64,000 bases of DNA from Ruminococcus sp. Marseille-P6503 (GTDB lineage Bacteria; Bacillota; Clostridia; Oscillospirales; Ruminococcaceae), in NCBI RefSeq assembly GCF_900604945.1, contig NZ_UWPB01000001.1, forward strand, positions 62,001 to 126,000, in the 5' to 3' direction. The notes below the pieces were generated by a model. That model was not told the origin of the DNA. It did not search any database and saw only the letters and a program-made list of their open reading frames with translations. Positions 56,919-64,000 of the stretch are shown here, piece after piece. The translations under genes were made by a program, and so were the position numbers. Every line of letters begins with the position of its first letter. Positions within the stretch are counted from its first letter, which is position 1.

Positions 56919-56955
56919 CGAGTCTGCTTCTCAAAGAAGGCAGGCTCGTTTATTT
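56919..56955 (+). terminator. Terminator after the M15 peptidase gene
   Basis: ACGAGTCTGCTTCT pairs with AGAAGGCAGGCTCGT (with a mismatch and a bulge), followed by TTTATTTT. Confidence 0.75.
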
Positions 56956-56970
56956 TGGCAATCGGTATAA

Positions 56971-57025
56971 TTTGATTCGTAGCAAAGCCCGATGTAAGCT
57001 TGCTTAACATCGGCGCCAGGTTATA
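56971..57025 (-). repeat. Dispersed palindromic repeat, copy C (minimal form)
   Basis: Read on the minus strand: TATAACCTGGCGCCGATGTT, AAGCAAGCTTACATCGGGC, TTTGCTACGAATCAAA. It is the same element as copies A and B without their inner spacer. The core is a near-perfect hairpin of about 12 base pairs. It lies about 22 bases after the stop of the minus-strand EamA gene, in the same orientation as that gene. Confidence 0.8.
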
Positions 57026-57047
57026 TTACGCCGGAATGATATCTGGT

Positions 57048-57938
57048 TTATGATTTTTTTGCGTCTGTATTATGCCATACGTTATTGTAGAAAAATACAA
57101 GCACAGCCATAAGAATTATTACCGCGTATCCGAAAAAGCTCCAGCGGTCGGGAACATCGCCGAACAAAATGTAGCCCAGAATCGTTGTAAAAATAAGCTG
57201 GGAATAATCGTAAACGGAAATTTCTCTGGCAGGGGCGTAGGTATAGGCGGCGGTGATAGCGAACTGACCTCCGGCGGCGGCAGCTCCCGCGCCAAGCAGG
57301 CAGAGAAGCTGGGAAGCGGACATGGGCTGAAAATCCGCAATCATGAACGGCAGACAGAAAAGACATGAAAAGGCTGAAAAATACGCGACGATATAGGCGC
57401 CCTTTTCGCCCCGGCTTCCCAGATATCTTACGCAGGTATATGCAAGTCCGGCGCCCATTCCTCCGAGGAACCCAATAAGGGCGGGGAAAAATTCAACGTT
57501 TGAAAAGCTGGGCTTGATAATAAAAAGACTGCCTATGAACGCGCATATCACCGTTATTGCCTGAAAAGCGGTTAGACGCTCCTTAAGGAAAAGGAAGGAG
57601 AATAATATCACGAAAAAAGGCGACATTTTATTCAGCATGGAAGCGTCCGAAAGCACCATGCGGTCAATGGCGTAAAAATTGAACAGCATTCCGGCAGTAC
57701 CTGCCAGCGCCCGCACAAAGAGTATCGGACGGTTGCTTTTATGGGTTATTCTGAACGGAATATGATCCTTTTTCAGAATAAACAGCGCGAAAAACAAGGC
57801 TATAAGGTTTCTGAAAAAGGTTTTCTGAATAGTGGGCAGCTTTCCTGACAATCTTACGAATACCGACATAAGCGCAAAGCAGAAAGCGGAAAGTATAATG
57901 CAGATTATGCCCATATATTTATTTTTCGGCTTTGTCAA
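57048..57938 (-). CDS. EamA/DMT family transporter
   Basis: 296-residue permease of the drug/metabolite transporter superfamily with ten predicted membrane segments in two EamA repeats (about 8-140 and 150-285). Family features are FALMSVFVRL in TM1, and RALAGTAGMLFNFYAI leading to TM3. The start is TTG at 57938, overlapping the DUF3783 stop in a TTGA arrangement; GGAGG lies nine bases upstream. An ATG at 57914 is internal. The two genes share the promoter at 58431-58459. Substrate unknown; this type often exports amino acids or nucleotide derivatives. Confidence 0.9.
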   Translation of the reverse strand: MTKPKNKYMGIICIILSAFCFALMSVFVRLSGKLPTIQKTFFRNLIALFFALFILKKDHIPFRITHKSNRPILFVRALAGTAGMLFNFYAIDRMVLSDASMLNKMSPFFVILFSFLFLKERLTAFQAITVICAFIGSLFIIKPSFSNVEFFPALIGFLGGMGAGLAYTCVRYLGSRGEKGAYIVAYFSAFSCLFCLPFMIADFQPMSASQLLCLLGAGAAAAGGQFAITAAYTYAPAREISVYDYSQLIFTTILGYILFGDVPDRWSFFGYAVIILMAVLVFFYNNVWHNTDAKKS

Positions 57939-58333
57939 TTTCCGAAGCCTCCGTTCAAAGCTTTATGCTCCTTGGAAAGCTCGCCGATCAGCGCGGAAAG
58001 CGTCCATGCCTGATTAGTGGGAGTGCATACCGCCTTAAGGCTGACGCTTACCGAGGCGCTTCTCATTGCCTTTATAAAATTGTCAAGCCGACGGCGGTCT
58101 ATTCCGTTGAAAATTATACATTCCTCTGCGGGAGGATTTTCACATACGGCGTTGCGCTGCTTGAAACCCGGAAAGCCGCACAAAAACCCTATCTGTTCGC
58201 AGGACTGGGACGCTGTTACCGTCCGGTATTCAATATTTTCCTCTGAGCAGAGCGCCGTCAGAGCGGTATGCTTTTCGGGAGCAAGGTTAAAGCTTAATAT
58301 CAGTGGCTTCGCCGTTACTATTCTTGATTTCAT
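57935..58333 (-). CDS. DUF3783 family protein
   Basis: 132 residues. The C-terminal half has the DUF3783 pattern: CIIFNGIDRRRLDNFIKAM, then SLKAVCTPTNQAWTLSAL, with LSKEHKAL at the end. The function of the family is unknown. ATG at 58333 follows AAAGGAATG. It is the first gene of a two-gene operon with the EamA transporter, overlapping it by four bases. Confidence 0.82.
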   Translation of the reverse strand: MKSRIVTAKPLILSFNLAPEKHTALTALCSEENIEYRTVTASQSCEQIGFLCGFPGFKQRNAVCENPPAEECIIFNGIDRRRLDNFIKAMRSASVSVSLKAVCTPTNQAWTLSALIGELSKEHKALNGGFGN

Positions 58334-58430
58334 CCAATCATTCCTTTATTTTTGTCTGATTCCGTTTTAAACGGTTTTGACTGTATCTGAGCCGAATAAA
58401 ATATATGCTTGTTATCCGTCTGCTTTTAGT

Positions 58431-58459
58431 ATTATACTACTTTTGATCGATTTATGCAA
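58431..58459 (-). promoter_or_regulatory. Promoter of the DUF3783-EamA operon
   Basis: Minus strand TTGCAT, 17 bases, TATAAT. The transcript leader is about 90 bases. Confidence 0.7.
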
Positions 58460-58517
58460 CTGACTCAGGGATTATTGCGGCATTACAGCCGGTCAGCGGG
58501 CGAATTTTAAAAAACTA

Positions 58518-58546
58518 TTGAAAATCAGAGGGGCGTGTGTTATAAT
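58518..58546 (+). promoter_or_regulatory. Promoter of the pyridoxal kinase-trmL operon
   Basis: TTGAAA, 17 bases, TATAAT. It is divergent from the DUF3783 promoter. The interval 58553-58724 is the leader, or the N-terminus if an upstream start is used. Confidence 0.65.
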
Positions 58547-58724
58547 ATAAAATATATCGGTTAGGAAATCATAACGTGAGAGCTTGAAAATACTGCTGAA
58601 AAGCTTTAAAGCTATGATCGGGGGCTTGAGCTCCAAGCCGGGAATACACAAGCTATATTTGAACAGAAACGGAGGAAGACGGGTTCGTATTGTTTTTTAC
58701 ATTCAATGCGTTCGCGGCGTTTTT

Positions 58725-59582
58725 ATGACAGGTCCAAAAAGAGTTGCGGCAATACATGATATTTCGGGAATAGGCAGATGTTCGCTTACCGTAATAATTC
58801 CGGTGCTGTCGGCTATGGGCGTTCAGGTCTGTCCGGTACCTACCGCCGTGCTTTCGGCTCATACCGGTTACGGCGAGTTCGTAATGAGGGATCTTACGGA
58901 TTATATCAGCCCCGCTCTTGAGCATTATAAAAAGCTCGGGACTGAATTTGACTGTATTTACAGCGGATTTCTCGCGTCCGGAGAGCAGATAGACCATTGT
59001 CTGGACTTTTTCGCAAGCTATCCCCAAGCGCTCAAGGTAGTGGATCCGGTAATGGGAGACGGCGGCAAATGCTACGCTACCTATACTAAGGATATGTGCG
59101 ACAGAATGAGCGAGCTTGCGGCTGTAGCCGACATTATTACCCCTAACCTTACGGAGGCGGCAATACTTCTGGGGGAGGAATACCCGTCCGCTCCTATGCG
59201 CAGCAGCGAAGCGAAATCGTGGCTTGCAAGGCTTGCGGAGCTTGGACCTGGAACTGTGGTAATCACAAGCGTTCCCGTTGCCGAGGGAGGGATCGCCACC
59301 TTAGGCTATGATAAAGAAAAAAGCAGCTTCTGGAAGATAATCAACGATTATGTTCCCATAAGCTATTCGGGCAGCGGAGATATGTTCGCAAGCGTTCTTA
59401 TCGGAGGTCTGCTCAAGGGCGACAGTCTGCCTATCGCTATGAACAGGGCTACTTCCTTTACCCAGCTTGCAATAAAAACAACCTACAGCTACGGAACCAA
59501 GTGGACTGACGGTATAATGCTCGAAACTCAGCTGCCGTGGCTTACTGGGTATCAGGAGCTGTCGGATTTCACCGATCTGTAG
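58725..59582 (+). CDS. Pyridoxal/pyridoxamine kinase-like (PfkB/ThiD-type) enzyme
   Basis: Kinase of the ribokinase fold that phosphorylates pyridoxal or a related vitamin B6 form. It is 285 residues from the ATG at 58725. HDISGIGRCSLTVIIPVLSA and TAVLSAHTGYGEF are substrate-binding blocks of this family; VVDPVMGD is the metal/phosphate loop, and SYSGSGDMFASVLIGG the anion-hole/catalytic Asp motif. The start is uncertain: no ribosome binding site precedes 58725, while GGAGG at about 58672 would suit a non-canonical ATT start near 58689. A TTG at 58584 is also possible. It is 36 bases ahead of trmL. Confidence 0.85.
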   Translation: MTGPKRVAAIHDISGIGRCSLTVIIPVLSAMGVQVCPVPTAVLSAHTGYGEFVMRDLTDYISPALEHYKKLGTEFDCIYSGFLASGEQIDHCLDFFASYPQALKVVDPVMGDGGKCYATYTKDMCDRMSELAAVADIITPNLTEAAILLGEEYPSAPMRSSEAKSWLARLAELGPGTVVITSVPVAEGGIATLGYDKEKSSFWKIINDYVPISYSGSGDMFASVLIGGLLKGDSLPIAMNRATSFTQLAIKTTYSYGTKWTDGIMLETQLPWLTGYQELSDFTDL

Positions 59583-59618
59583 CCAGGCTCTGAGAATTTT
59601 TAGCTGAGGACGTGTAAA

Positions 59619-60122
59619 ATGCATAAGCTTAATATAGTTCTGGTAGAACCGCAGATACCGCAGAATACGGGTAATATCTCCAGAACCTGCGCGGTTACGG
59701 GCGCGGCTCTTCATCTTGTAAGGCCTTACGGCTTTGAAATAACCGATAAACATCTGAAGCGCGCCGGGCTTGATTATTGGGACAAGCTTGATATTTTTCA
59801 GTATGATAATATCGGTGAATTTTTCAGGCATAATAACGGAGAATACTATTTTTTTACGACCAAAGGAAAAAAGGTGCACAGCGACGTAAGCTATCCTGCG
59901 GATAAAGCCGTGTACATAATTTTCGGCAGGGAGGATAAAGGTCTTCCGGAAAAGCTGCTGGCTGAGAATTATGAAAAGTGCGTCAGAATACCGATGAGGG
60001 ACGAGCTGAGAAGCCTTAACCTTTCAAATTCCGCCGCCATCGCCTGCTATGAGGTTCTGCGGCAGTGGGATTATCCCGATCTTGGCAGGGAGGGAAAGCT
60101 GAGGGATTACCGCTTGGATTAG
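59619..60122 (+). CDS. trmL: tRNA (cytidine/uridine-34 2'-O)-methyltransferase TrmL
   Basis: Small SPOUT-class methyltransferase that modifies the wobble nucleoside of tRNA-Leu. It is 167 residues, full length. The N-terminal strand is LNIVLVEPQIPQNTGNISRT, and the knot region contains IIFGREDKGLPE and RIPMRDELRSLNLSNSAAI, the SAM-binding loops. ATG follows GAGGA. It is 36 bases behind the pyridoxal kinase gene and likely in its operon. Confidence 0.93.
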   Translation: MHKLNIVLVEPQIPQNTGNISRTCAVTGAALHLVRPYGFEITDKHLKRAGLDYWDKLDIFQYDNIGEFFRHNNGEYYFFTTKGKKVHSDVSYPADKAVYIIFGREDKGLPEKLLAENYEKCVRIPMRDELRSLNLSNSAAIACYEVLRQWDYPDLGREGKLRDYRLD

Positions 60123-60273
60123 AGCTTCTCCTGATTTCAGGAGGATAAAAAATCAATAGATTAAACAGTGTGATTTGTTACAGGAAACAGGGATACGAAA
60201 GCTTTGTATATGATTTAAATACCGCGGATTAACCTATCGTTACAGAATAGAGGTCCGGTTACCGACAGCACGA

Positions 60274-60311
60274 AAGGAGGGACGCTCTCTGTCAGGGAGC
60301 GTGTAGGAACA
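60274..60311 (+). promoter_or_regulatory. Hairpin between a strong Shine-Dalgarno and the degV start
   Basis: AAAGGAGGG (about 60274-60281) is followed by a nine-base stem, ACGCTCTCT (60282-60290) with AGGGAGCGT (60294-60302), three-base loop, then GTAGGAACA and the ATG at 60312. Folding would bring the strong site to normal distance of the ATG. A weaker AGGA directly precedes the ATG. Confidence 0.55.
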
Positions 60312-61184
60312 ATGGCAAAAATTAAACTGCTGACAGATTCTGCGTGTGACATTACCAAGGAACAGGAGGAGGCATTTGACATTCAGGTCGTGCCCTTTAA
60401 GGTCGCAATGGGCGACAAAAGCTATGTAAGCAGAATTGACTTTGACAACGAAAAGTTTTATAAGATGATGGACGAGTTTGACGGACTTCCGGCAACCTCG
60501 CAGATAACCGTCTTTGAGTATGAGGAAATATTTGAAAAGATTTTTGCGGACGGCTATACCGATATTATAAATGTAACTATAAACAGCGAGGGAAGCGCGA
60601 CTTACGGAAACGCCGTTATGGCAGCAGCTAATTTTTTCGAGTCGCACCCCGAGCTTAAAGACGAATGTCATATTTACAATATCGACAGCCAGGGATATAC
60701 TGGAGGCTACGGTTTTCCGATTTTGCAGGCCGCCGCTAAAATCAGGAGAGGCTGTACCGCAAAGGAAGCGGTGGATTATATACAGGACTGGGTGGAGAAC
60801 TGCGTGATCTTTTTTGCGCCGTATTCGCTGAAATACGCCAAGAAATCCGGCAGGATACCGTCAGCCGCGGCTTTTGTCGGAGAAGTAATGGGACTGCGCC
60901 CCGTTATGAGGATACATGACCATAAAATAGCGACAGAAAGCAAGGTCAGGGGCGACAAGGCAATAGTTCCTAAGATCGTAGAGCTTTGCGCCGACGAGAT
61001 CATACCTCAGACGCCGTACTGCGTTGTTTACGGAAACGATGAAAGCGTGCGGGACGAGATTGCAAGGGCGCTTACCAAAAAACTGGGCTATCCGCCGGCT
61101 GAATATTTTCAGATAGGCGCGGCTATCGCAATTAACGCGGGTCCGAAGGTAACGGGAGTTATTTTTAAAGGAAAAAATAAATAA
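60312..61184 (+). CDS. DegV family fatty-acid-binding protein
   Basis: 290-residue two-domain protein of the DegV/FakB group, which binds a fatty acid and presents it to a fatty acid kinase. It begins with the family's KIKLLTDSACDI, and has TSQITVFEYEEIF (phosphate/acyl loop), SQGYTGGYGF, and APYSLKYAKKSGRI. ATG at 60312. FakA is not nearby. Ends at a terminator (61244-61278). The leader carries the hairpin and Shine-Dalgarno arrangement at 60274-60311. Confidence 0.92.
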   Translation: MAKIKLLTDSACDITKEQEEAFDIQVVPFKVAMGDKSYVSRIDFDNEKFYKMMDEFDGLPATSQITVFEYEEIFEKIFADGYTDIINVTINSEGSATYGNAVMAAANFFESHPELKDECHIYNIDSQGYTGGYGFPILQAAAKIRRGCTAKEAVDYIQDWVENCVIFFAPYSLKYAKKSGRIPSAAAFVGEVMGLRPVMRIHDHKIATESKVRGDKAIVPKIVELCADEIIPQTPYCVVYGNDESVRDEIARALTKKLGYPPAEYFQIGAAIAINAGPKVTGVIFKGKNK

Positions 61185-61243
61185 CAGGCTCCGCTTCTGG
61201 AACGCGTATGGAGAAGGTGGAATTTAAGAGGACAGAGTTGATG

Positions 61244-61278
61244 AAAAGGCGCTGCGGTTTATCCGCATCGCCTTTTTA
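61244..61278 (+). terminator. Terminator of degV
   Basis: AAAAGGCG and CTGCGG pair with CCGCA and CGCCTTTTT around TTTAT, followed by a T run. It overlaps the stop codon of the convergent small gene (61276-61278). Confidence 0.85.
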
Positions 61279-61545
61279 ATTTTCCCCGTTATTATGATTA
61301 CATGATAATGTTTCAATAATAAAGCTTACTCCGAATCTTACTCCGGCAGTCCATGAGCCGTCCGATTCTGCGGTAAGCATTTCGCCTATAAGGCTGTCGA
61401 TTTTCTGCTGCTGCTGTTTGTCGGCGCTGCATTCCGACAGGATCTTAAAGATCTCGGAATATGCCTCCTGATATTTTTTGTTATGTTTTAAAACGTCTTT
61501 GATCTCATTGTCAAAATTATATATCAGCTTTTGTAGCGAAGTGAT
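61276..61545 (-). CDS. Small DUF6809-like protein with ATC in place of the start codon
   Basis: Reading the minus strand from an ATC at 61545, the product is 89 residues: MTSLQKLIYNFDNEIKDV, a helical Gln-rich middle, then the conserved C-terminal SDGSWTAGVRFGVSFIIE. That C-terminus and size resemble small Clostridia proteins of the DUF6809 type. A very good GGGGAGGG site lies about six bases before the ATC, so ATC stands exactly where ATG is expected. Later starts (CTG at 61527) are too far from that site. It could be expressed weakly from ATC or be a gene that has just lost its start. Function unknown. Confidence 0.65.
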   Translation of the reverse strand: MTSLQKLIYNFDNEIKDVLKHNKKYQEAYSEIFKILSECSADKQQQQKIDSLIGEMLTAESDGSWTAGVRFGVSFIIETLSCNHNNGEN

Positions 61546-61780
61546 ATAAACCCTCCCCTTTCTGTTAAAAAAATATTTTTAACCGTTATTTTATGTATGA
61601 TATTATATATTATGTGTCGAAAAATGTCAATAAAATAATAGAATATTTTTTCTGATTTGGGATTATACACAAAATTTGTGAGGGTATAAGCGCGGTATTT
61701 AGTAAAATATAAGTGTTTGACTGACGCGGTAATAAACCGCCGGAGCCGAAATAAAAATGAATCCGGCGGTTTATATAGGT

Positions 61781-63151
61781 TTAGTCTTGTTCTTTTTCAT
61801 TTATCCTGTTATAAATCACAACGAACAGCGACCACAGTATTTCGGCTGTGCATACCAATGTAACGATTATCCGCAAGGGACGGCTCTTTATACCGGTGGA
61901 AGGATTAACGTCCGGGGAAGAGATATCTGAATTTTTTTCCGCTTCCTGAGCTGCGCTTAGCGCCGCGTTTTCAACCGCCTGACTTTCTCTGTCCGCGCTG
62001 ACGGCAGATTCCGTTTCTGTACCGTGTTCAAAGTCAGAACCGCTGTTATCTGAATCAGAGGAGGCGTCCGTTTCATTTGCGCTTTCGGACGAATTTATAG
62101 GAACAGCTTCTATAGCTTCAACAGAAAATTCGGAATTTTCCTTGAGAAAGTAAAGCTGTACGAAAATATCGCCGGAAACAGAATTTGGGTCAATACAGCC
62201 GGAGGTCCATGTATCACTGCCTGATCGGTGCGTCATATTGCCGTACGACTGCCACCGACCGTTGACAAGCATACCGATCCCGCCGTTTACGCTTCCGCTG
62301 GTAGAAATATTTACCTTAATGCTGTAAAGCTTTGAAAAATCAGTTATATAATCTGACAGGCTGAAGGAGCAGCCTACAGGCTTTTCGGAATTAAAATCGC
62401 TGTCTTGGGTTTCATATGTAAAAACCGGACAAGCGTCGTCAGTCTGGAGAACCTTCGAATCGGAGGGATCAGCCGAAGTTACGGTTTTTGATTCCGGGGT
62501 GGACGCTTCGGAATCGGTATCGGATACCGTTTTTGCCGTTGTTCGCTCTGAGGCTGACGGTTTGCCGGCTTCTTCCCGACTAGAAAGCTCAGTGTTGTCA
62601 GAGCCGGAAGCCGCTGAATCAGAAATGCTTACCGTAAGGGGAGAAGCTTCCGTCGGAGCGGAATATGCAGAGCTTATGTACCCTGAGCCGCTTGAAGAAA
62701 CCATGTTTTCAACCTCTGTCCAGAAGCTTATTTTTCCGTTTGCGCCGCTTTTGACCGTAAAGGTAGCAAGCGCAAGGTCGGTAGCGGAGGTTATGTTTGA
62801 GTTGACAAGATTTGCGCCGATTATTCTGACGATTCCCTTTGAATAAGCGTAATCGGTCACAACGGAGAATTTGCTGTCCGCCTTGTATGCCGAATCTGTT
62901 TCCGCTGGAATGTAAACCTCTACCTTGTTCGGATCGTAATGCAGATTTACAGTAAAGCCAGCCGCGCCCGTTTCGTTCGGTATAAATCCGACGGTAACAT
63001 TGAGCCTTTCGCCTTCTTTTGCCGAGGTCTTGTCCGCGGTCAGGGTTATCTCGTTGTCTGCCGAAGCCGAAGTAGCCGGCGAAAGCAGCGAAGTCGCTAT
63101 AAGAACTGCCGCTGCAAGCGAAAGAGCAAGCTTGTTTACTTTAAGTTTCAT
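61781..63151 (-). CDS. Cohesin-domain surface protein with NPSTG sorting-type signal
   Basis: 456 residues. Signal peptide 1-31 (ends SASA). A cohesin-type domain spans about 34-175 (ITLTADKTSAKEGERLNVTV; later FTVNLHYDPNKVEV), the fold that binds dockerins in cellulosomes. A Ser/Thr/Glu linker leads to a beta-rich domain at about 241-352 with aromatic residues and paired cysteines, possibly carbohydrate-binding. After a second acidic linker come NPSTG (416-420), a hydrophobic segment (about 427-447) and a short charged tail. This is the layout of a single-cohesin anchoring scaffoldin. No dockerin protein is in the window. ATG follows GGAGG. Alternatively the cohesin-like domain is used for other adhesion. 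Confidence 0.85.
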   Translation of the reverse strand: MKLKVNKLALSLAAAVLIATSLLSPATSASADNEITLTADKTSAKEGERLNVTVGFIPNETGAAGFTVNLHYDPNKVEVYIPAETDSAYKADSKFSVVTDYAYSKGIVRIIGANLVNSNITSATDLALATFTVKSGANGKISFWTEVENMVSSSGSGYISSAYSAPTEASPLTVSISDSAASGSDNTELSSREEAGKPSASERTTAKTVSDTDSEASTPESKTVTSADPSDSKVLQTDDACPVFTYETQDSDFNSEKPVGCSFSLSDYITDFSKLYSIKVNISTSGSVNGGIGMLVNGRWQSYGNMTHRSGSDTWTSGCIDPNSVSGDIFVQLYFLKENSEFSVEAIEAVPINSSESANETDASSDSDNSGSDFEHGTETESAVSADRESQAVENAALSAAQEAEKNSDISSPDVNPSTGIKSRPLRIIVTLVCTAEILWSLFVVIYNRINEKEQD

Positions 63152-63265
63152 TTTACCATCCTCCTGTTGTTTTTATTTTCCCTTGCGCTGCTGATTATGG
63201 GGTCGCCTTTCAGCAGGTGTACAAAAATTTTAGCTTGATTTGAAAATACTGCGTTTGGTACATGG

Positions 63266-63295
63266 ATTATATCACAGCCGCAGTGCGATAGTCAA
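63266..63295 (-). promoter_or_regulatory. Promoter of the cohesin gene
   Basis: Minus strand TTGACT, 18 bases, TATAAT, with TG one base before the -10. The leader is about 105 bases. Bases 63300-63467 hold nothing that can be supported. Confidence 0.65.
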
Positions 63296-63467
63296 TAAAA
63301 AAACGTCGAAAAAACTGCGGCTTTACGGCTGATTGCTGTGTTTTGAGCTTAAAGCCAAATGAATGCGGCGATTAATATTGCACAACACAATATATGCTGT
63401 AAACAAATTTAAGAAACGCGGGGATTTCAGCAGAGGCTTACGGGGATTTTGGCGTAAAATGTATGTA

Positions 63468-63490
63468 GCCGCAGCAGCGTTTTCTGCGGC
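63468..63490 (-). terminator. Hairpin after the small membrane peptide gene
   Basis: GCCGCAG pairs with CTGCGGC around a nine-base loop, about ten bases past the minus-strand stop. The T tract is poor. Confidence 0.45.
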
Positions 63491-63499
63491 ATTCTGAAA

Positions 63500-63673
63500 T
63501 TATTTCATCATCATATTAATGCCTTCTACCATATCTCCTATGGCGTGAAGCGCGCGTCCGGCGTTGGACTTCAAACGGCGTTTTTCTCTTGACGTCGCAT
63601 TTGCAACGGCATAAGTTATCGCTCCTGCGGTAAGTCCGACGGAAATTCCCTTGGCAATCGAACTGATCTTCAT
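63500..63673 (-). CDS. 57-residue membrane-associated peptide
   Basis: Begins MKISSIAKGISVGLTAGAIT, forming one hydrophobic, glycine- and alanine-rich segment, followed by a basic stretch (REKRRLKSNAGRALHAIGDM) and a Met-rich end. The pattern is that of small conserved Clostridia membrane proteins with a glycine-zipper helix. ATG at 63673 was chosen because AAAGGAGG lies ten bases upstream; an upstream TTG overlaps that site. Function unknown. Confidence 0.75.
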   Translation of the reverse strand: MKISSIAKGISVGLTAGAITYAVANATSREKRRLKSNAGRALHAIGDMVEGINMMMK

Positions 63674-64000
63674 TTTTACGCTACCTCCTTTCAATATTTT
63701 GTGGTTTGCGCAGCAAAATTCCGATTTATTTCGTTAAAACATGGTTCAGGTCTGTTACTGTCATAAAGGCGGCTTGCTCCGCTGTTATTATTTTTTGATA
63801 CGGTGTGAAATTAATTCAAGGATAGTTATGCTTGAATTAAGCGCAAAATTAAGGCAGAAGCCTCAAAGTTTACCTCCCGCCGGATATTGCGGTTAGTGCA
63901 ATTAGTTACTGAATATTCCGCTTTTGTTTCATATTTTATGATAAATTTTAATACGGATTTGAAAAAGACGCAGTGTATAAGCCTATTGCGGTAAATATTT
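63674..64000. other. Window end: intergenic, one perfect inverted repeat
   Basis: No gene is supported. TTAATTCAAG (63811-63820) and CTTGAATTAA (63831-63840) form a perfect ten-base inverted repeat with a ten-base spacer. The arm centres are two helical turns apart, as in an operator for a dimeric regulator. Confidence 0.4.

Noticed and set aside
1-64000. tRNA, rRNA, CRISPR, insertion sequence or prophage core
   Set aside because: Read by eye on both strands; no T-arm pattern with a cloverleaf, no rRNA core, no spacer-repeat array, no transposase or integrase was seen. A covariance-model scan would be decisive.

Overview
The window looks like chromosome of a Gram-positive, low-to-mid GC Clostridia member, most likely a Ruminococcus-type gut or rumen bacterium (Oscillospiraceae). 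This is inferred from the RpoB/RpoC type, strong AAGGAGG-like ribosome binding sites, frequent TTG and GTG starts, sigma-A promoters of the TTGACA-17-TATAAT type, a cohesin-bearing surface protein, a GH5 cellulase, and small Clostridia-type proteins. No rRNA, tRNA, CRISPR array, transposase or integrase was recognised. The genus is an inference, not a search result.

Layout. 1-8.6 kb: 3' part of a cardiolipin synthase, an EF-G paralogue, an NSS sodium symporter, BirA, a GH25 muramidase without signal peptide and a DUF5131 (phage Gp37/Gp68-type) protein. 8.9-18.1 kb: glycogen phosphorylase, a c-di-GMP protein with degenerate GGDEF, EAL and intact GGDEF domains, a surface-anchored GH5 cellulase and phosphoglucomutase. 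18.4-24.1 kb: a serine hydrolase and a YifB ATPase, then an accessory stretch with three lipoproteins and an AT-rich secreted cysteine-protease-like gene. 24.3-32.0 kb: rpoB-rpoC with its own promoter and terminator. 32.2-41.6 kb: CDF metal transporter, a 727-residue cell-wall-binding-repeat protein, MATE transporter, RNase HI, the sulfur-transfer set cysteine desulfurase-IscU-MnmA, and a flavin reductase.

42.1-53.5 kb is a complete ornithine/arginine pathway (argG, argH, argC, argJ, argB, argD, argF), all on the plus strand, with two candidate ArgR boxes before argG and a terminator after argF. Five genes with no obvious arginine role sit between the arg genes: a pentapeptide-like protein, two small membrane proteins, a NodB-type deacetylase and a PH-like membrane protein. 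There is also a coding-like remnant before the deacetylase. 53.6-64 kb: asparaginase, GH13 glycosidase, M15 peptidase, EamA transporter with a DUF3783 protein, pyridoxal-kinase-like enzyme with TrmL, a DegV protein, a small DUF6809-like gene whose start codon reads ATC, a cohesin surface protein with an NPSTG sorting-type signal, and a 57-residue membrane peptide.

The most interesting items are these: (1) a dispersed palindromic repeat with three copies, all at the 3' end of a gene in that gene's orientation, two of them containing the stop codon; (2) two surface glycan-system proteins (GH5 and cohesin) with non-LPXTG sorting-type ends; (3) the mosaic arginine cluster; (4) the ATC-start small gene and the stop-interrupted remnant; (5) structured leaders before the MATE and degV genes; (6) three peptidoglycan- or polysaccharide-acting enzymes (GH25, NodB, M15) that all lack signal peptides.
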